Of a DNA stretch of 60,962 bases, positions 54,243-60,962 are shown one piece after another. The first letter of the stretch is position 1. The number at the start of each line of letters is the position of its first letter. The stretch is from Methylomonas koyamae (lineage in GTDB: Bacteria > Pseudomonadota > Gammaproteobacteria > Methylococcales > Methylomonadaceae). The stretch covers positions 1-60,962 of the forward strand of contig NZ_PPPU01000015.1 of NCBI RefSeq assembly GCF_006483455.1. The letters are read 5' to 3'. A program made the position numbers and the translations under genes. The notes beneath the pieces are model-generated. The model was not told the origin of the DNA. It made no database searches and saw only the letters and a program-made list of their open reading frames with translations.

Positions 54243-54881
54243 ATGTTCACCCTCTGTCCGAATTGCCAAGCACCACAAGCCGTAACGGTCGGGCAATTGC
54301 GTCGGCAGCGAGGATTGTTGACCTGCCCGAGTTGCGGTCAGCGTTTCGACGGTCTGGCAGAGTTAAGCGAGGACGGCAGCGAAGCGTCGGATTGTTCTAG
54401 AGAGCCAAATGGGATCGTTGCGAAACCAGGACAGTCAAGTTTCAAGGGCTGGCGATGGGCTGGCGCGATGGCATTCGCTGTATTGCTCGCTCAGGTTTTT
54501 TATTTCGAAGGCGAAAAACTCTACCGCTTGCCTACCGTTGCCGCGAATTGGCAGCGATTGTGCGGAATGGTCGGTTGCCGACCTCCCGGTTATAACAATG
54601 ACCTTGAGTTATCGGTATCGCATACCGATTTACAGCGCCAAGCCGACAATAGTTACGTTTTCAGCGCGGCAATCACCAATCATGCCGTTTTGTCGCAGGA
54701 AGGTACGATGTTAAGGTTGACTCTGCTCGGCTTTAACGGCCAAGCGATTGCGGAGCGGGCTTTTTCATTGCCGCAATTGGCGGGCGTCGCTGTGCTAAAG
54801 CCGGACCAGACATTGCCGATTCGATTGCATATCGCCGCACCTGCGGCTCAGGTGGGCGGTTATGTTTTTAAGTTATCGTAA
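54243..54881 (+). CDS. Zinc-ribbon DUF3426 membrane protein
   Basis: A 212-residue protein: an N-terminal MJ0042-type zinc ribbon (CPNCQAPQAV...LTCPSCGQRF, residues 5-35), a variable linker, one membrane helix (about 70-87, WAGAMAFAVLLAQVFYF) and a periplasmic DUF3426 domain (SVSHTDLQRQADNSYVFSAA, PDQTLPIRLHI). The family commonly follows prmA. Function unknown. It starts 3 bp after prmA, so the pair is co-transcribed. Confidence 0.9.
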   Translation: MFTLCPNCQAPQAVTVGQLRRQRGLLTCPSCGQRFDGLAELSEDGSEASDCSREPNGIVAKPGQSSFKGWRWAGAMAFAVLLAQVFYFEGEKLYRLPTVAANWQRLCGMVGCRPPGYNNDLELSVSHTDLQRQADNSYVFSAAITNHAVLSQEGTMLRLTLLGFNGQAIAERAFSLPQLAGVAVLKPDQTLPIRLHIAAPAAQVGGYVFKLS

Positions 54882-54887
54882 ATACGC

Positions 54888-56084
54888 ATGAGTTATCCCG
54901 AACTGTTTCTGAAAAAGAACGAAGACAAACGTTTGCGCCAAGGCCATTTATGGGTGTTTAGCAATGAGGTTGATTGCCGGCGTTCACCGCTGGAGCAATT
55001 TAGTCCGGGCGACTTGGCTACCGTATGCGATGCCGAGGCTAAGCCGATCGGACTAGCCTATGTCAATCCCAATGCTTTGATTTGCACGCGGTTGTTGACG
55101 CGTAAAAGCAATCTGAAAATTGGCGAGAGTTTTTTCAAATCCCGGCTGAGCCAGGCGCTGAATCTGCGTCAGCGTTTGTTCGACAAACCGTTTTACCGCT
55201 GGGTGTTCGGCGAAAGCGATGGGCTGCCTGGTTTGGTGGTGGACCGGTTCGGCTCGGTATTGTCGGTGCAAATCACCACGGCCGGCATGGAGCGGCACAA
55301 GGATTTAGTGGTCAAGGTTTTATGCGAGTTGGCTGAACCGACAGCGGTACTGTTGAAAAATGATACCGGCCAACGCCAGCTTGAAAACTTGTCTCTGGTG
55401 CCGGAGTTGGTTTTTGGGGAATTGCCGGAGCATTTGGTGGTCGAGGAAAACGGTTCCCGATTTTTGGTGAATGTTGCCGAGGGTCAAAAGACGGGCTGGT
55501 TTTACGATCACCGGGAGAACCGTGCCCGGCTGGCAAAGTTGGTGGGCGGCATGCGGGTGCTGGATTTGTTCAGTTACGCCGGGGCCTGGGGCATTCCGGC
55601 AGCAATGGGCGGGGCGGCCGAAGTCTGTTGCGTCGATAGTTCTGAAAGCGCGTTGAAACTGGCCGAAGCCAGCGCCGAGTTAAACGGTGTCGCCGGTAAA
55701 ATGCGTTTTGTGCGCAGCGATGTGTTTGAGTTTTTAAAGCAGGCTCGAGAGCAACGCGAACAGTTCGACGTCATCATATTGGATCCGCCGGCCCTGATAA
55801 AACGCAAGAAAGATTTTAAATCCGGTTATGAAGCTTATCGACGCTTGAACCATTTGGCGTTACAGGTCTTGTCCGGCAGCGGTATTTTGGTTTCGGCGTC
55901 TTGTTCTCACCATTTGAGTCGGGAAAATCTGCAAGAAATTTTGCGATCGTCGGCACGGCATATTGATCGGCATTTGGTGTTTTTTGCCGCCGGTGGCCAA
56001 GGCCCGGACCATCCGATACATCCGGCGATGGCCGAAACCGAATATTTGAAAGCGTTCTTTTGCGCGGTTAGCGCACGTATCTGA
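54888..56084 (+). CDS. rlmI: 23S rRNA (cytosine-C5) methyltransferase RlmI-like
   Basis: Class I SAM-dependent RNA methyltransferase with an N-terminal PUA domain (KKNEDKRLRQGHLWVFSNEV, about 8-75). Then the EEHI-like region (RWVFGESDGLPGLVVDRFG), GQKTGWFYDHRENR, the SAM loop VLDLFSYAGAWGIPAA, and the catalytic segments IILDPPALIKRKKDF and ASCSHHLSRENL (Cys nucleophile). 398 residues, normal for RlmI/YccW. RlmI modifies C1962 in E. coli; the same target is inferred. Confidence 0.92.
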   Translation: MSYPELFLKKNEDKRLRQGHLWVFSNEVDCRRSPLEQFSPGDLATVCDAEAKPIGLAYVNPNALICTRLLTRKSNLKIGESFFKSRLSQALNLRQRLFDKPFYRWVFGESDGLPGLVVDRFGSVLSVQITTAGMERHKDLVVKVLCELAEPTAVLLKNDTGQRQLENLSLVPELVFGELPEHLVVEENGSRFLVNVAEGQKTGWFYDHRENRARLAKLVGGMRVLDLFSYAGAWGIPAAMGGAAEVCCVDSSESALKLAEASAELNGVAGKMRFVRSDVFEFLKQAREQREQFDVIILDPPALIKRKKDFKSGYEAYRRLNHLALQVLSGSGILVSASCSHHLSRENLQEILRSSARHIDRHLVFFAAGGQGPDHPIHPAMAETEYLKAFFCAVSARI

Positions 56085-56088
56085 CCAG

Positions 56089-56265
56089 ATGCCGGCGCAG
56101 AAATCGGGCTGCGATCTGTGCGGGCAGCCGGTGTTGATTGGCGGATTCAAGTTGAATACCGTGCAAGGGCCGAAAAAATTCTGCTGCGAGGGCTGTCGCA
56201 GCATTTTTCAATTGCTCAATGCCGAGCAAATAATAATAACGACAACAGAGGAGAAACAAACATGA
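56089..56265 (+). CDS. 58-residue metal-binding zinc-ribbon protein
   Basis: A short gene encoding a protein with CDLCGQPV and FCCEGCRSIFQLLN. This is the pattern of the putative metal-binding domain normally found at the N-terminus of copper-type P1B ATPases (PF12156-like). Here it stands alone: the frame ends after residue 58 and no ATPase follows. Start ATG 56089, 4 bp after the rlmI stop. The stop overlaps the ATG of the next gene (ATGA), so the two are translationally coupled. It could be a soluble copper/zinc carrier or a fragment of a lost ATPase; the coupled downstream gene argues for a kept function. Confidence 0.7.
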   Translation: MPAQKSGCDLCGQPVLIGGFKLNTVQGPKKFCCEGCRSIFQLLNAEQIIITTTEEKQT

Positions 56266-56807
56266 CTACCCAAGGGGGCATAAAAGCCTGCGAATCGTGT
56301 ACAGACCGCGTCAATATCGGTTGCCATCATAAACAGATGCCGGTGTGGTCCAGGGCCGTCGGTTTGTTGTTCATCTACTTACCGATTCTGACTTTGCCTT
56401 TTGTCATTGCCAGTGCTTATCTCACCTACTTCAGTCTGAAATTGGTCGGTGCGCAAAATGTCAAAACCTGGGGCGATTTTTTGCCGGCCAGATCGAGTCA
56501 TCGCTATGATCTGAAAAGCCAGATTACGATGGACGGCTCGTTCAAGTTGAGTATGTCGCAGTCCAAGCTATTTTGGATTTTAAATTGCACTTGGTATTGC
56601 CCTTACAGCGTGGGTTTGTTTGAATGGCATGCCTACATGGTGAAAGTGGTGGAAAATTGGTGGTGCCCGTTTACCCATGATCGTAAGAACAGCTACACCC
56701 AAGGTGCTATTGATCAGTCTTTTTGGCACATTTACCCGGAAGAGAAGGCCAAGTTGCATGAAGAGGATAAAAGCAATCCGATTTTTACCGCCGACCCGGA
56801 TGCCTAG
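56262..56807 (+). CDS. Cys-containing membrane protein, unknown function
   Basis: A 181-residue protein that I cannot assign. The N-terminus has CESCTDRVNIGCHHKQ (a possible metal site), then one or two hydrophobic segments (about 30-62, AVGLLFIYLPILTLPFVIAS). A soluble part follows with further Cys and Trp (WILNCTWYCPYSVGLFEWHA, ENWWCPFTHDRKNSY, SFWHIYPEEKAKLHEED). ATG 56262 overlaps the stop of the 58-residue metal-binding protein; a ribosome site AGAGGAG is inside that gene. An upstream in-frame start would overlap that gene entirely and is rejected. Together they may handle a metal, but this is inference. Confidence 0.75.
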   Translation: MTTQGGIKACESCTDRVNIGCHHKQMPVWSRAVGLLFIYLPILTLPFVIASAYLTYFSLKLVGAQNVKTWGDFLPARSSHRYDLKSQITMDGSFKLSMSQSKLFWILNCTWYCPYSVGLFEWHAYMVKVVENWWCPFTHDRKNSYTQGAIDQSFWHIYPEEKAKLHEEDKSNPIFTADPDA

Positions 56808-56993
56808 TGGTTCCGCGATTGTCACCGTGCCTTAATCCGGCCCAGGGATAATGGCGGGTCGGTCTGGTGCTGGGGTTATATAGTTTTTCGGCACTTGACC
56901 GGGATGGGTGGTTGAGAAGGCTGGTTAAATTCATTAGCCGCAAACTCTCATAACCTACAGAGTCTAAAAACCAATTCTTATTGTCGACACGGA

Positions 56994-58601
56994 ATGAATA
57001 CAGAGAATACTAGAGCGGCCGTTGTGTGGTCTTGTTGGGGTGCAGCTTTTTTGCTGCTGTGTTTGGTCTTTCGCGACAGCTTGGCCGAAATGGTTAACAC
57101 CTGGACTAACGTTGAGGAGTATAGCCACGGTTTCTTCATTCCGTGTATCACGGTTTATCTGATCTGGATGCGGCGTAGCGAGCTGAGCTTGGCACAAAAC
57201 TTCAGAGAATCGACGCCCGGGTTGGCTGTGATTGTTTTGGGCCTACTGATTTTTATATTGGGTGGTCTGGCGACAATCAAGACGATGGAGCAATACGCCT
57301 TTCTGATTGTATTGGTTGGCGTATTCATCTCTGCTTTTGGATTCAAGGGGCTTAGGACGTCTGCGGTACCGTTAATGTTCCTAATCTTCATGGTGCCCTT
57401 TCCTCAGTTCATTTTAAATAACCTCTCATCGAAATTGCAGTTGATTTCGTCTTGGCTCGGTGTCGAATTTATTCGGGCTTGTGACATCATGGTATACCTG
57501 GAGGGTAACGTTATCGACTTGGGCAATTATAAGTTGCAAGTGGTTGATGCTTGCAGCGGTTTGCGCTATCTGTTCCCCCTGGCCAGTTTGGCATTCTTGT
57601 GCGCCTATCTGTTTAAAGGGCCGTTCTGGCAGAAGCTGCTGATTTTTTTGTCGGCCATGCCGTTGACTATCCTCATGAACAGTTTTCGTATCGGCGTGAT
57701 TGGTGTGTTGGTCGATAATTGGGGTACTGAGATGGCGGAAGGCTTTTTGCACGATTTTGAAGGTTGGGCTGTATTTCTGTTGTGTATGGTGCTGTTGTTC
57801 ATTGAGATGTGGGTTTTTAGTCGGATCAGCGGCAGAAAGTTGGCATTCGGTGAATTGGTGCAGATCCCCGCGGAATGGGGGATGGCTCCGGCCATTGGTT
57901 TTTCCGTCGGACAATTGAATCGCTCGGTATTTGTAGTTGCAATATTGCTTGTTATCGGAGCCAGTTTCGCGGAAATGTCCAGAGGCAGGGAGGATGTAAT
58001 CCCGCAGCGCAAAGCGTTCTTAAATTTTCCGACTAAGCTAGGCGATTGGCAGGGTCGCAATGATTATTTAAGCCAATTCTATCTGAACGAGTTGAAACTC
58101 ACCGATTACGTAATTATCAATTTCAATCGGCCTGGCACCCAAAATAGCGTCAATTTTTACAGCGCTTACTATCAGTCTCAGCGTAAAGGCGCTGCGGTGC
58201 ATTCGCCGCGCAGTTGTATTCCGGGCGACGGTTGGCAGATCATCAGCTACGGTCAGAAAGAGTTTCCTGAATTTGCGTTGGACGGCCATTCGCTTGAATT
58301 GAACCGGGCTGTTATTCAAAAAGGCGACAGTCGCCAATTGGTATATTTTTGGTTTCAACAACGGGGTAGAACGATAACTAACGAATACATGGTCAAATGG
58401 TACCTATTTTACGATGCTATTATGATGAATCGGACGGACGGGGCGTTGGTAAGATTAGTCACTCCGGTGAATACGGCTGAAGACATAGCGTTGGCTGACA
58501 GTCGCTTGCAAAGTTTTTTGCGCGATTTATTACCTGAGTTAGGAAATTATTTGCCTGGGAAAACGATAGTTCCAGCTACAAATGTTTCTACTTCAGGTTG
58601 A
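56994..58601 (+). CDS. xrtD: Exosortase fused to EpsI (XrtD-like)
   Basis: Inner-membrane transpeptidase of the exosortase family that processes PEP-CTERM-type proteins tied to exopolysaccharide. 535 residues: about eight helices (1-290) with the catalytic Cys in VVDACSGLRYLFP, Arg in LMNSFRIGVIG and His in GFLHDFEGWA, then a C-terminal EpsI domain (about 320-515; FPTKLGDWQGRND, YYQSQRKGAAVHSPRSCIPG, GWQIISY). The fused layout is that of XrtD, whose targets end in VPLPA-CTERM tails. None are encoded in this window. It opens an EPS region and is more AT-rich than the genes before 56 kb. Confidence 0.9.
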   Translation: MNTENTRAAVVWSCWGAAFLLLCLVFRDSLAEMVNTWTNVEEYSHGFFIPCITVYLIWMRRSELSLAQNFRESTPGLAVIVLGLLIFILGGLATIKTMEQYAFLIVLVGVFISAFGFKGLRTSAVPLMFLIFMVPFPQFILNNLSSKLQLISSWLGVEFIRACDIMVYLEGNVIDLGNYKLQVVDACSGLRYLFPLASLAFLCAYLFKGPFWQKLLIFLSAMPLTILMNSFRIGVIGVLVDNWGTEMAEGFLHDFEGWAVFLLCMVLLFIEMWVFSRISGRKLAFGELVQIPAEWGMAPAIGFSVGQLNRSVFVVAILLVIGASFAEMSRGREDVIPQRKAFLNFPTKLGDWQGRNDYLSQFYLNELKLTDYVIINFNRPGTQNSVNFYSAYYQSQRKGAAVHSPRSCIPGDGWQIISYGQKEFPEFALDGHSLELNRAVIQKGDSRQLVYFWFQQRGRTITNEYMVKWYLFYDAIMMNRTDGALVRLVTPVNTAEDIALADSRLQSFLRDLLPELGNYLPGKTIVPATNVSTSG

Positions 58602-58687
58602 TTGAGCAAGAGCAGCTGCGTCGGCTTTAAAGTGGCTGAGTCTAAATTGGATTTTTCGAATGTTGTCCTACAGAAAAGGAGCTTTAA

Positions 58688-59809
58688 GTGAGTACTAAAA
58701 AAGCGTTGATTACCGGAATTACCGGCCAGGACGGGTCGTATCTGGCTGAGTTTTTATTGGAAAAGGGCTATGAGGTGCACGGTATCAAGCGACGTTCTTC
58801 GCTTTTTAACACTGAGCGCGTCGATCATATTTACCAAGATCCGCATATCAAAGATCCGAAGTTTTTTTTGCATTATGGCGACTTAACCGATACTTCGAAT
58901 TTGACGCGGATTCTCAGTGAGATCCGTCCCGACGAAGTCTACAACTTGGGGGCGATGAGCCATGTTGCTGTATCGTTTGAGTCTCCCGAATATACGGCCG
59001 ACGTCGATGCAATAGGTACCCTGAGGTTGTTGGAAGCGATTCGGTTTTTAGGATTGGAGAAAACTACTCGGTTTTACCAGGCATCGACTTCCGAGTTATA
59101 TGGCTTGGTCCAAGAAATTCCGCAGAGAGAAACGACGCCGTTTTATCCTCGTTCGCCCTATGCGGTGGCTAAGCTGTATGCTTACTGGATTACTGTCAAT
59201 TACCGCGAAGCCTATGGTATGTATGCTTGCAACGGTATTCTGTTCAATCATGAGTCGCCACGTCGTGGCGAAACGTTTGTAACTCGGAAAATTACCCGAG
59301 GTCTCAGCAATATAGCCATTGGTTTGGATCAGTGCTTGTACATGGGCAATATGGACTCTCTGCGTGACTGGGGGCATGCTAAGGACTATGTGCGGATGCA
59401 GTGGATGATGCTGCAGCAGGAACAGCCGGAAGATTTTGTAATTGCTACCGGCGTGCAATATTCGGTGCGACAATTCATCGAAATGTCAGCTAAAGAATTA
59501 GGGGTAACTATTCGCTGGGAGGGTAAAGGCGTTAGCGAAAAAGGGTTTGTCGAGACTATTACCGGCGACAAAGCCCCGGCAATGACGGTCGGCCAAAACA
59601 TCGTGGCGATTGATCCCCGTTATTTCAGACCGGCAGAAGTTGAAACCTTGTTGGGCGATCCAGCTAACGCCAAAAACAAGTTGGGCTGGGTGCCGCAAAT
59701 TACGCTGCAAGAAATGGTCGCGGAAATGGTGGCGTATGATCTGGAGCAGGCGCAGAAGCATGCCTTACTCAAAAAGCAAGGGTATAGTGTAGCCGTCAGT
59801 AGGGAGTAG
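58688..59809 (+). CDS. gmd: GDP-mannose 4,6-dehydratase
   Basis: First committed step to GDP-L-fucose and related deoxy sugars. The 373-residue protein has the Rossmann motif [37 protein letters not shown], the catalytic YxxxK segment [16 protein letters not shown], and [17 protein letters not shown]. The start is GTG at 58688, after AAGGAGC. It lies 7 bp upstream of fcl. Confidence 0.97.
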   Translation: MSTKKALITGITGQDGSYLAEFLLEKGYEVHGIKRRSSLFNTERVDHIYQDPHIKDPKFFLHYGDLTDTSNLTRILSEIRPDEVYNLGAMSHVAVSFESPEYTADVDAIGTLRLLEAIRFLGLEKTTRFYQASTSELYGLVQEIPQRETTPFYPRSPYAVAKLYAYWITVNYREAYGMYACNGILFNHESPRRGETFVTRKITRGLSNIAIGLDQCLYMGNMDSLRDWGHAKDYVRMQWMMLQQEQPEDFVIATGVQYSVRQFIEMSAKELGVTIRWEGKGVSEKGFVETITGDKAPAMTVGQNIVAIDPRYFRPAEVETLLGDPANAKNKLGWVPQITLQEMVAEMVAYDLEQAQKHALLKKQGYSVAVSRE

Positions 59810-59816
59810 GTTTGTA

Positions 59817-60788
59817 ATGGATAAAAATTCGAAAATTTATCTGGCAGGTCATCGCGGTATGGTTGGATCGGCCATATATCGCCAGTTATCGGATGCCGGC
59901 TATCAGAATATTGTGGTTCGAACCCATGCGGAATTGGATTTGACTGATCAAGCCGCTGTTCGCGAGTTTTTGGCGTCCGAGAAACCCGATTGTGTGGTAT
60001 TGGCTGCCGCCAAGGTTGGCGGTATTCATGCCAACAACGAGTATCCGGCTGAATTCATATACCAGAATTTGATGATTGAGGCTAATGTCGTTCATGCCGC
60101 TTGGTTGGCGAATTGTCGTAAGCTTTTGTTTTTAGGAAGTTCTTGCATATATCCGAAGTTTGCGGAGCAGCCTATGCGGGAGGATGCGTTGCTAACGGGA
60201 GTGCTGGAGTCGACTAACGAACCTTACGCGATTGCCAAAATCGCTGGGATCAAATTGTGCGAATCGTACAACCGCCAATATGGCGTTGATTACCGTTCGG
60301 TCATGCCGACCAACCTATACGGCGAGAATGATAATTTTCATTTGGAGAACAGTCACGTTATTCCGGCCTTGGTCAGGAAATTTCACGACGCAAAAATAAA
60401 CAATGCTCAGACGGTCGAGGTGTGGGGAACTGGCAAGGCTATGCGCGAGTTTTTACACGTCGATGATATGGCGGCGGCTTGTATACACGTCATGGGCTTA
60501 TCCGAGGCGGAATACAAGTCTTGCACCGAGCCTATGTTGTCGCATTTGAATGTTGGCACTGGTACGGATGTGACTATTCGAGAACTGGCAGAGACTATCG
60601 GTCGAGTCGTCGGTTTTCAGGGTGAAATTAGTTGGAACACAAGTAAGCCTGATGGTACGCCGCGTAAGTTGATGGATGTATCCAAACTGAAGTCTTTGGG
60701 GTGGGAGCCCAAGATTGGTTTGGAAGAAGGTCTAAGCAGTACCTATAAATGGTTTTTGGCTCATCAGGGGCACTTTAAGAGTCATTAG
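59817..60788 (+). CDS. fcl: GDP-L-fucose synthase
   Basis: Epimerase/reductase converting the Gmd product to GDP-L-fucose. The 323-residue protein has [54 protein letters not shown], the catalytic YxxxK region [19 protein letters not shown] and [12 protein letters not shown]. Co-transcribed with gmd. Supplies fucose for the polysaccharide linked to the exosortase. Confidence 0.97.
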   Translation: MDKNSKIYLAGHRGMVGSAIYRQLSDAGYQNIVVRTHAELDLTDQAAVREFLASEKPDCVVLAAAKVGGIHANNEYPAEFIYQNLMIEANVVHAAWLANCRKLLFLGSSCIYPKFAEQPMREDALLTGVLESTNEPYAIAKIAGIKLCESYNRQYGVDYRSVMPTNLYGENDNFHLENSHVIPALVRKFHDAKINNAQTVEVWGTGKAMREFLHVDDMAAACIHVMGLSEAEYKSCTEPMLSHLNVGTGTDVTIRELAETIGRVVGFQGEISWNTSKPDGTPRKLMDVSKLKSLGWEPKIGLEEGLSSTYKWFLAHQGHFKSH

Positions 60789-60848
60789 CCGTCTCTCGCC
60801 GCACCTTAACGGCTAAAATTAAGTTAAGTGTTGACAGAGTGGAGAGTT

Positions 60849-60959
60849 ATGGCTAGAATGAGCGGCTCTTCACTGCTGGCGGCTTTGGGATTGAAAGTTG
60901 GATCCTGGTTTGGTGGTGGCTTTACTGGCTCTGTTGTTTTGGGGTTGGTGAGCTGGTGA
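60849..60959 (+). CDS. Possible 36-residue hydrophobic peptide
   Basis: A short frame, MARMSGSSLLAALGLKVGSW then a Gly/Val-rich hydrophobic end. It is preceded by GTGGAGAGTT as ribosome site and TTGACA about 19 bp upstream. It could be a small membrane peptide or a chance frame at the window edge; no family recognised. Confidence 0.25.
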   Translation: MARMSGSSLLAALGLKVGSWFGGGFTGSVVLGLVSW

Positions 60960-60962
60960 TTT

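Noticed and set aside
58602-58687. Possible riboswitch or small RNA before gmd
   Set aside because: 86 bp with no stable conserved fold visible, only a good AAGGAG ribosome site.

Overview
The window looks like chromosomal DNA of a gammaproteobacterial methanotroph/methylotroph, most plausibly Methylomonas or a close relative. That is inferred from protein resemblance and gene content: a complete urea ABC transporter beside urease genes, an FmdC-like porin, formate-dependent purine synthesis (PurT), an adjacent gap-pyk pair, a VPLPA-CTERM-type exosortase and a gammaproteobacterial yceD-rpmF-plsX-fab core. No rRNA, tRNA or CRISPR array was seen.

Layout. Positions 1-19,800 form a urea acquisition locus heavily invaded by repeats: ureA, a YefM-YoeB toxin-antitoxin pair, an AT-rich secreted-protein gene, ureD, a small membrane protein, urtE-D-C, about 0.9 kb of repeats, urtB-A, a porin, a periplasmic protein, a second repeat-bounded insertion carrying a RAYT transposase, and a two-component system whose hybrid kinase has a transporter-like N-terminus. 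Positions 19,850-25,100 hold fabG-fabD-fabH-plsX-rpmF-yceD (minus strand) and the divergent yceF. Positions 25,090-31,900 are housekeeping genes on the minus strand (HDOD protein, lytic transglycosylase, purT, a membrane MutS-like ATPase, hemH, folE, dusA). Positions 32,300-39,150 hold a PilZ/DUF1631/GGDEF/EAL protein, a chemoreceptor and a DUF2076 protein. Positions 39,300-47,000 carry ylqF, gapA-pykA, a tyrosinase and uvrD. Positions 47,000-56,800 carry a DUF2892 protein, fxsA, cutA-dsbD-tlpA-like, and an aroQ-accB-accC-prmA-DUF3426-rlmI run ending in a 58-residue metal-binding protein and an unknown membrane protein. From 57 kb the DNA is more AT-rich and opens an exopolysaccharide region (exosortase-EpsI fusion, gmd, fcl).

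How it works together. Urea would enter through the porin, be bound by UrtA and imported by UrtBCDE, then be hydrolysed by urease (UreA here, UreD for nickel-site assembly; the other subunits must lie to the left). The kinase/LuxR-type regulator pair is next to this locus and may control it, but that link is inferred from position.

The most unusual feature is a family of six hairpin-array repeats (here A-F; 250-410 bp) found only between 1.0 and 15.5 kb. They occur as three pairs with identical ends facing outward. Between copies the stem sequences differ but stay self-complementary. The pairs enclose an AT-rich gene, a REP doublet, and an AT-rich gene plus a RAYT transposase that is itself framed by perfect 33-bp inverted REPs. 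Copies D and E are nearly identical, inverted, and bracket urtB-urtA-porin.
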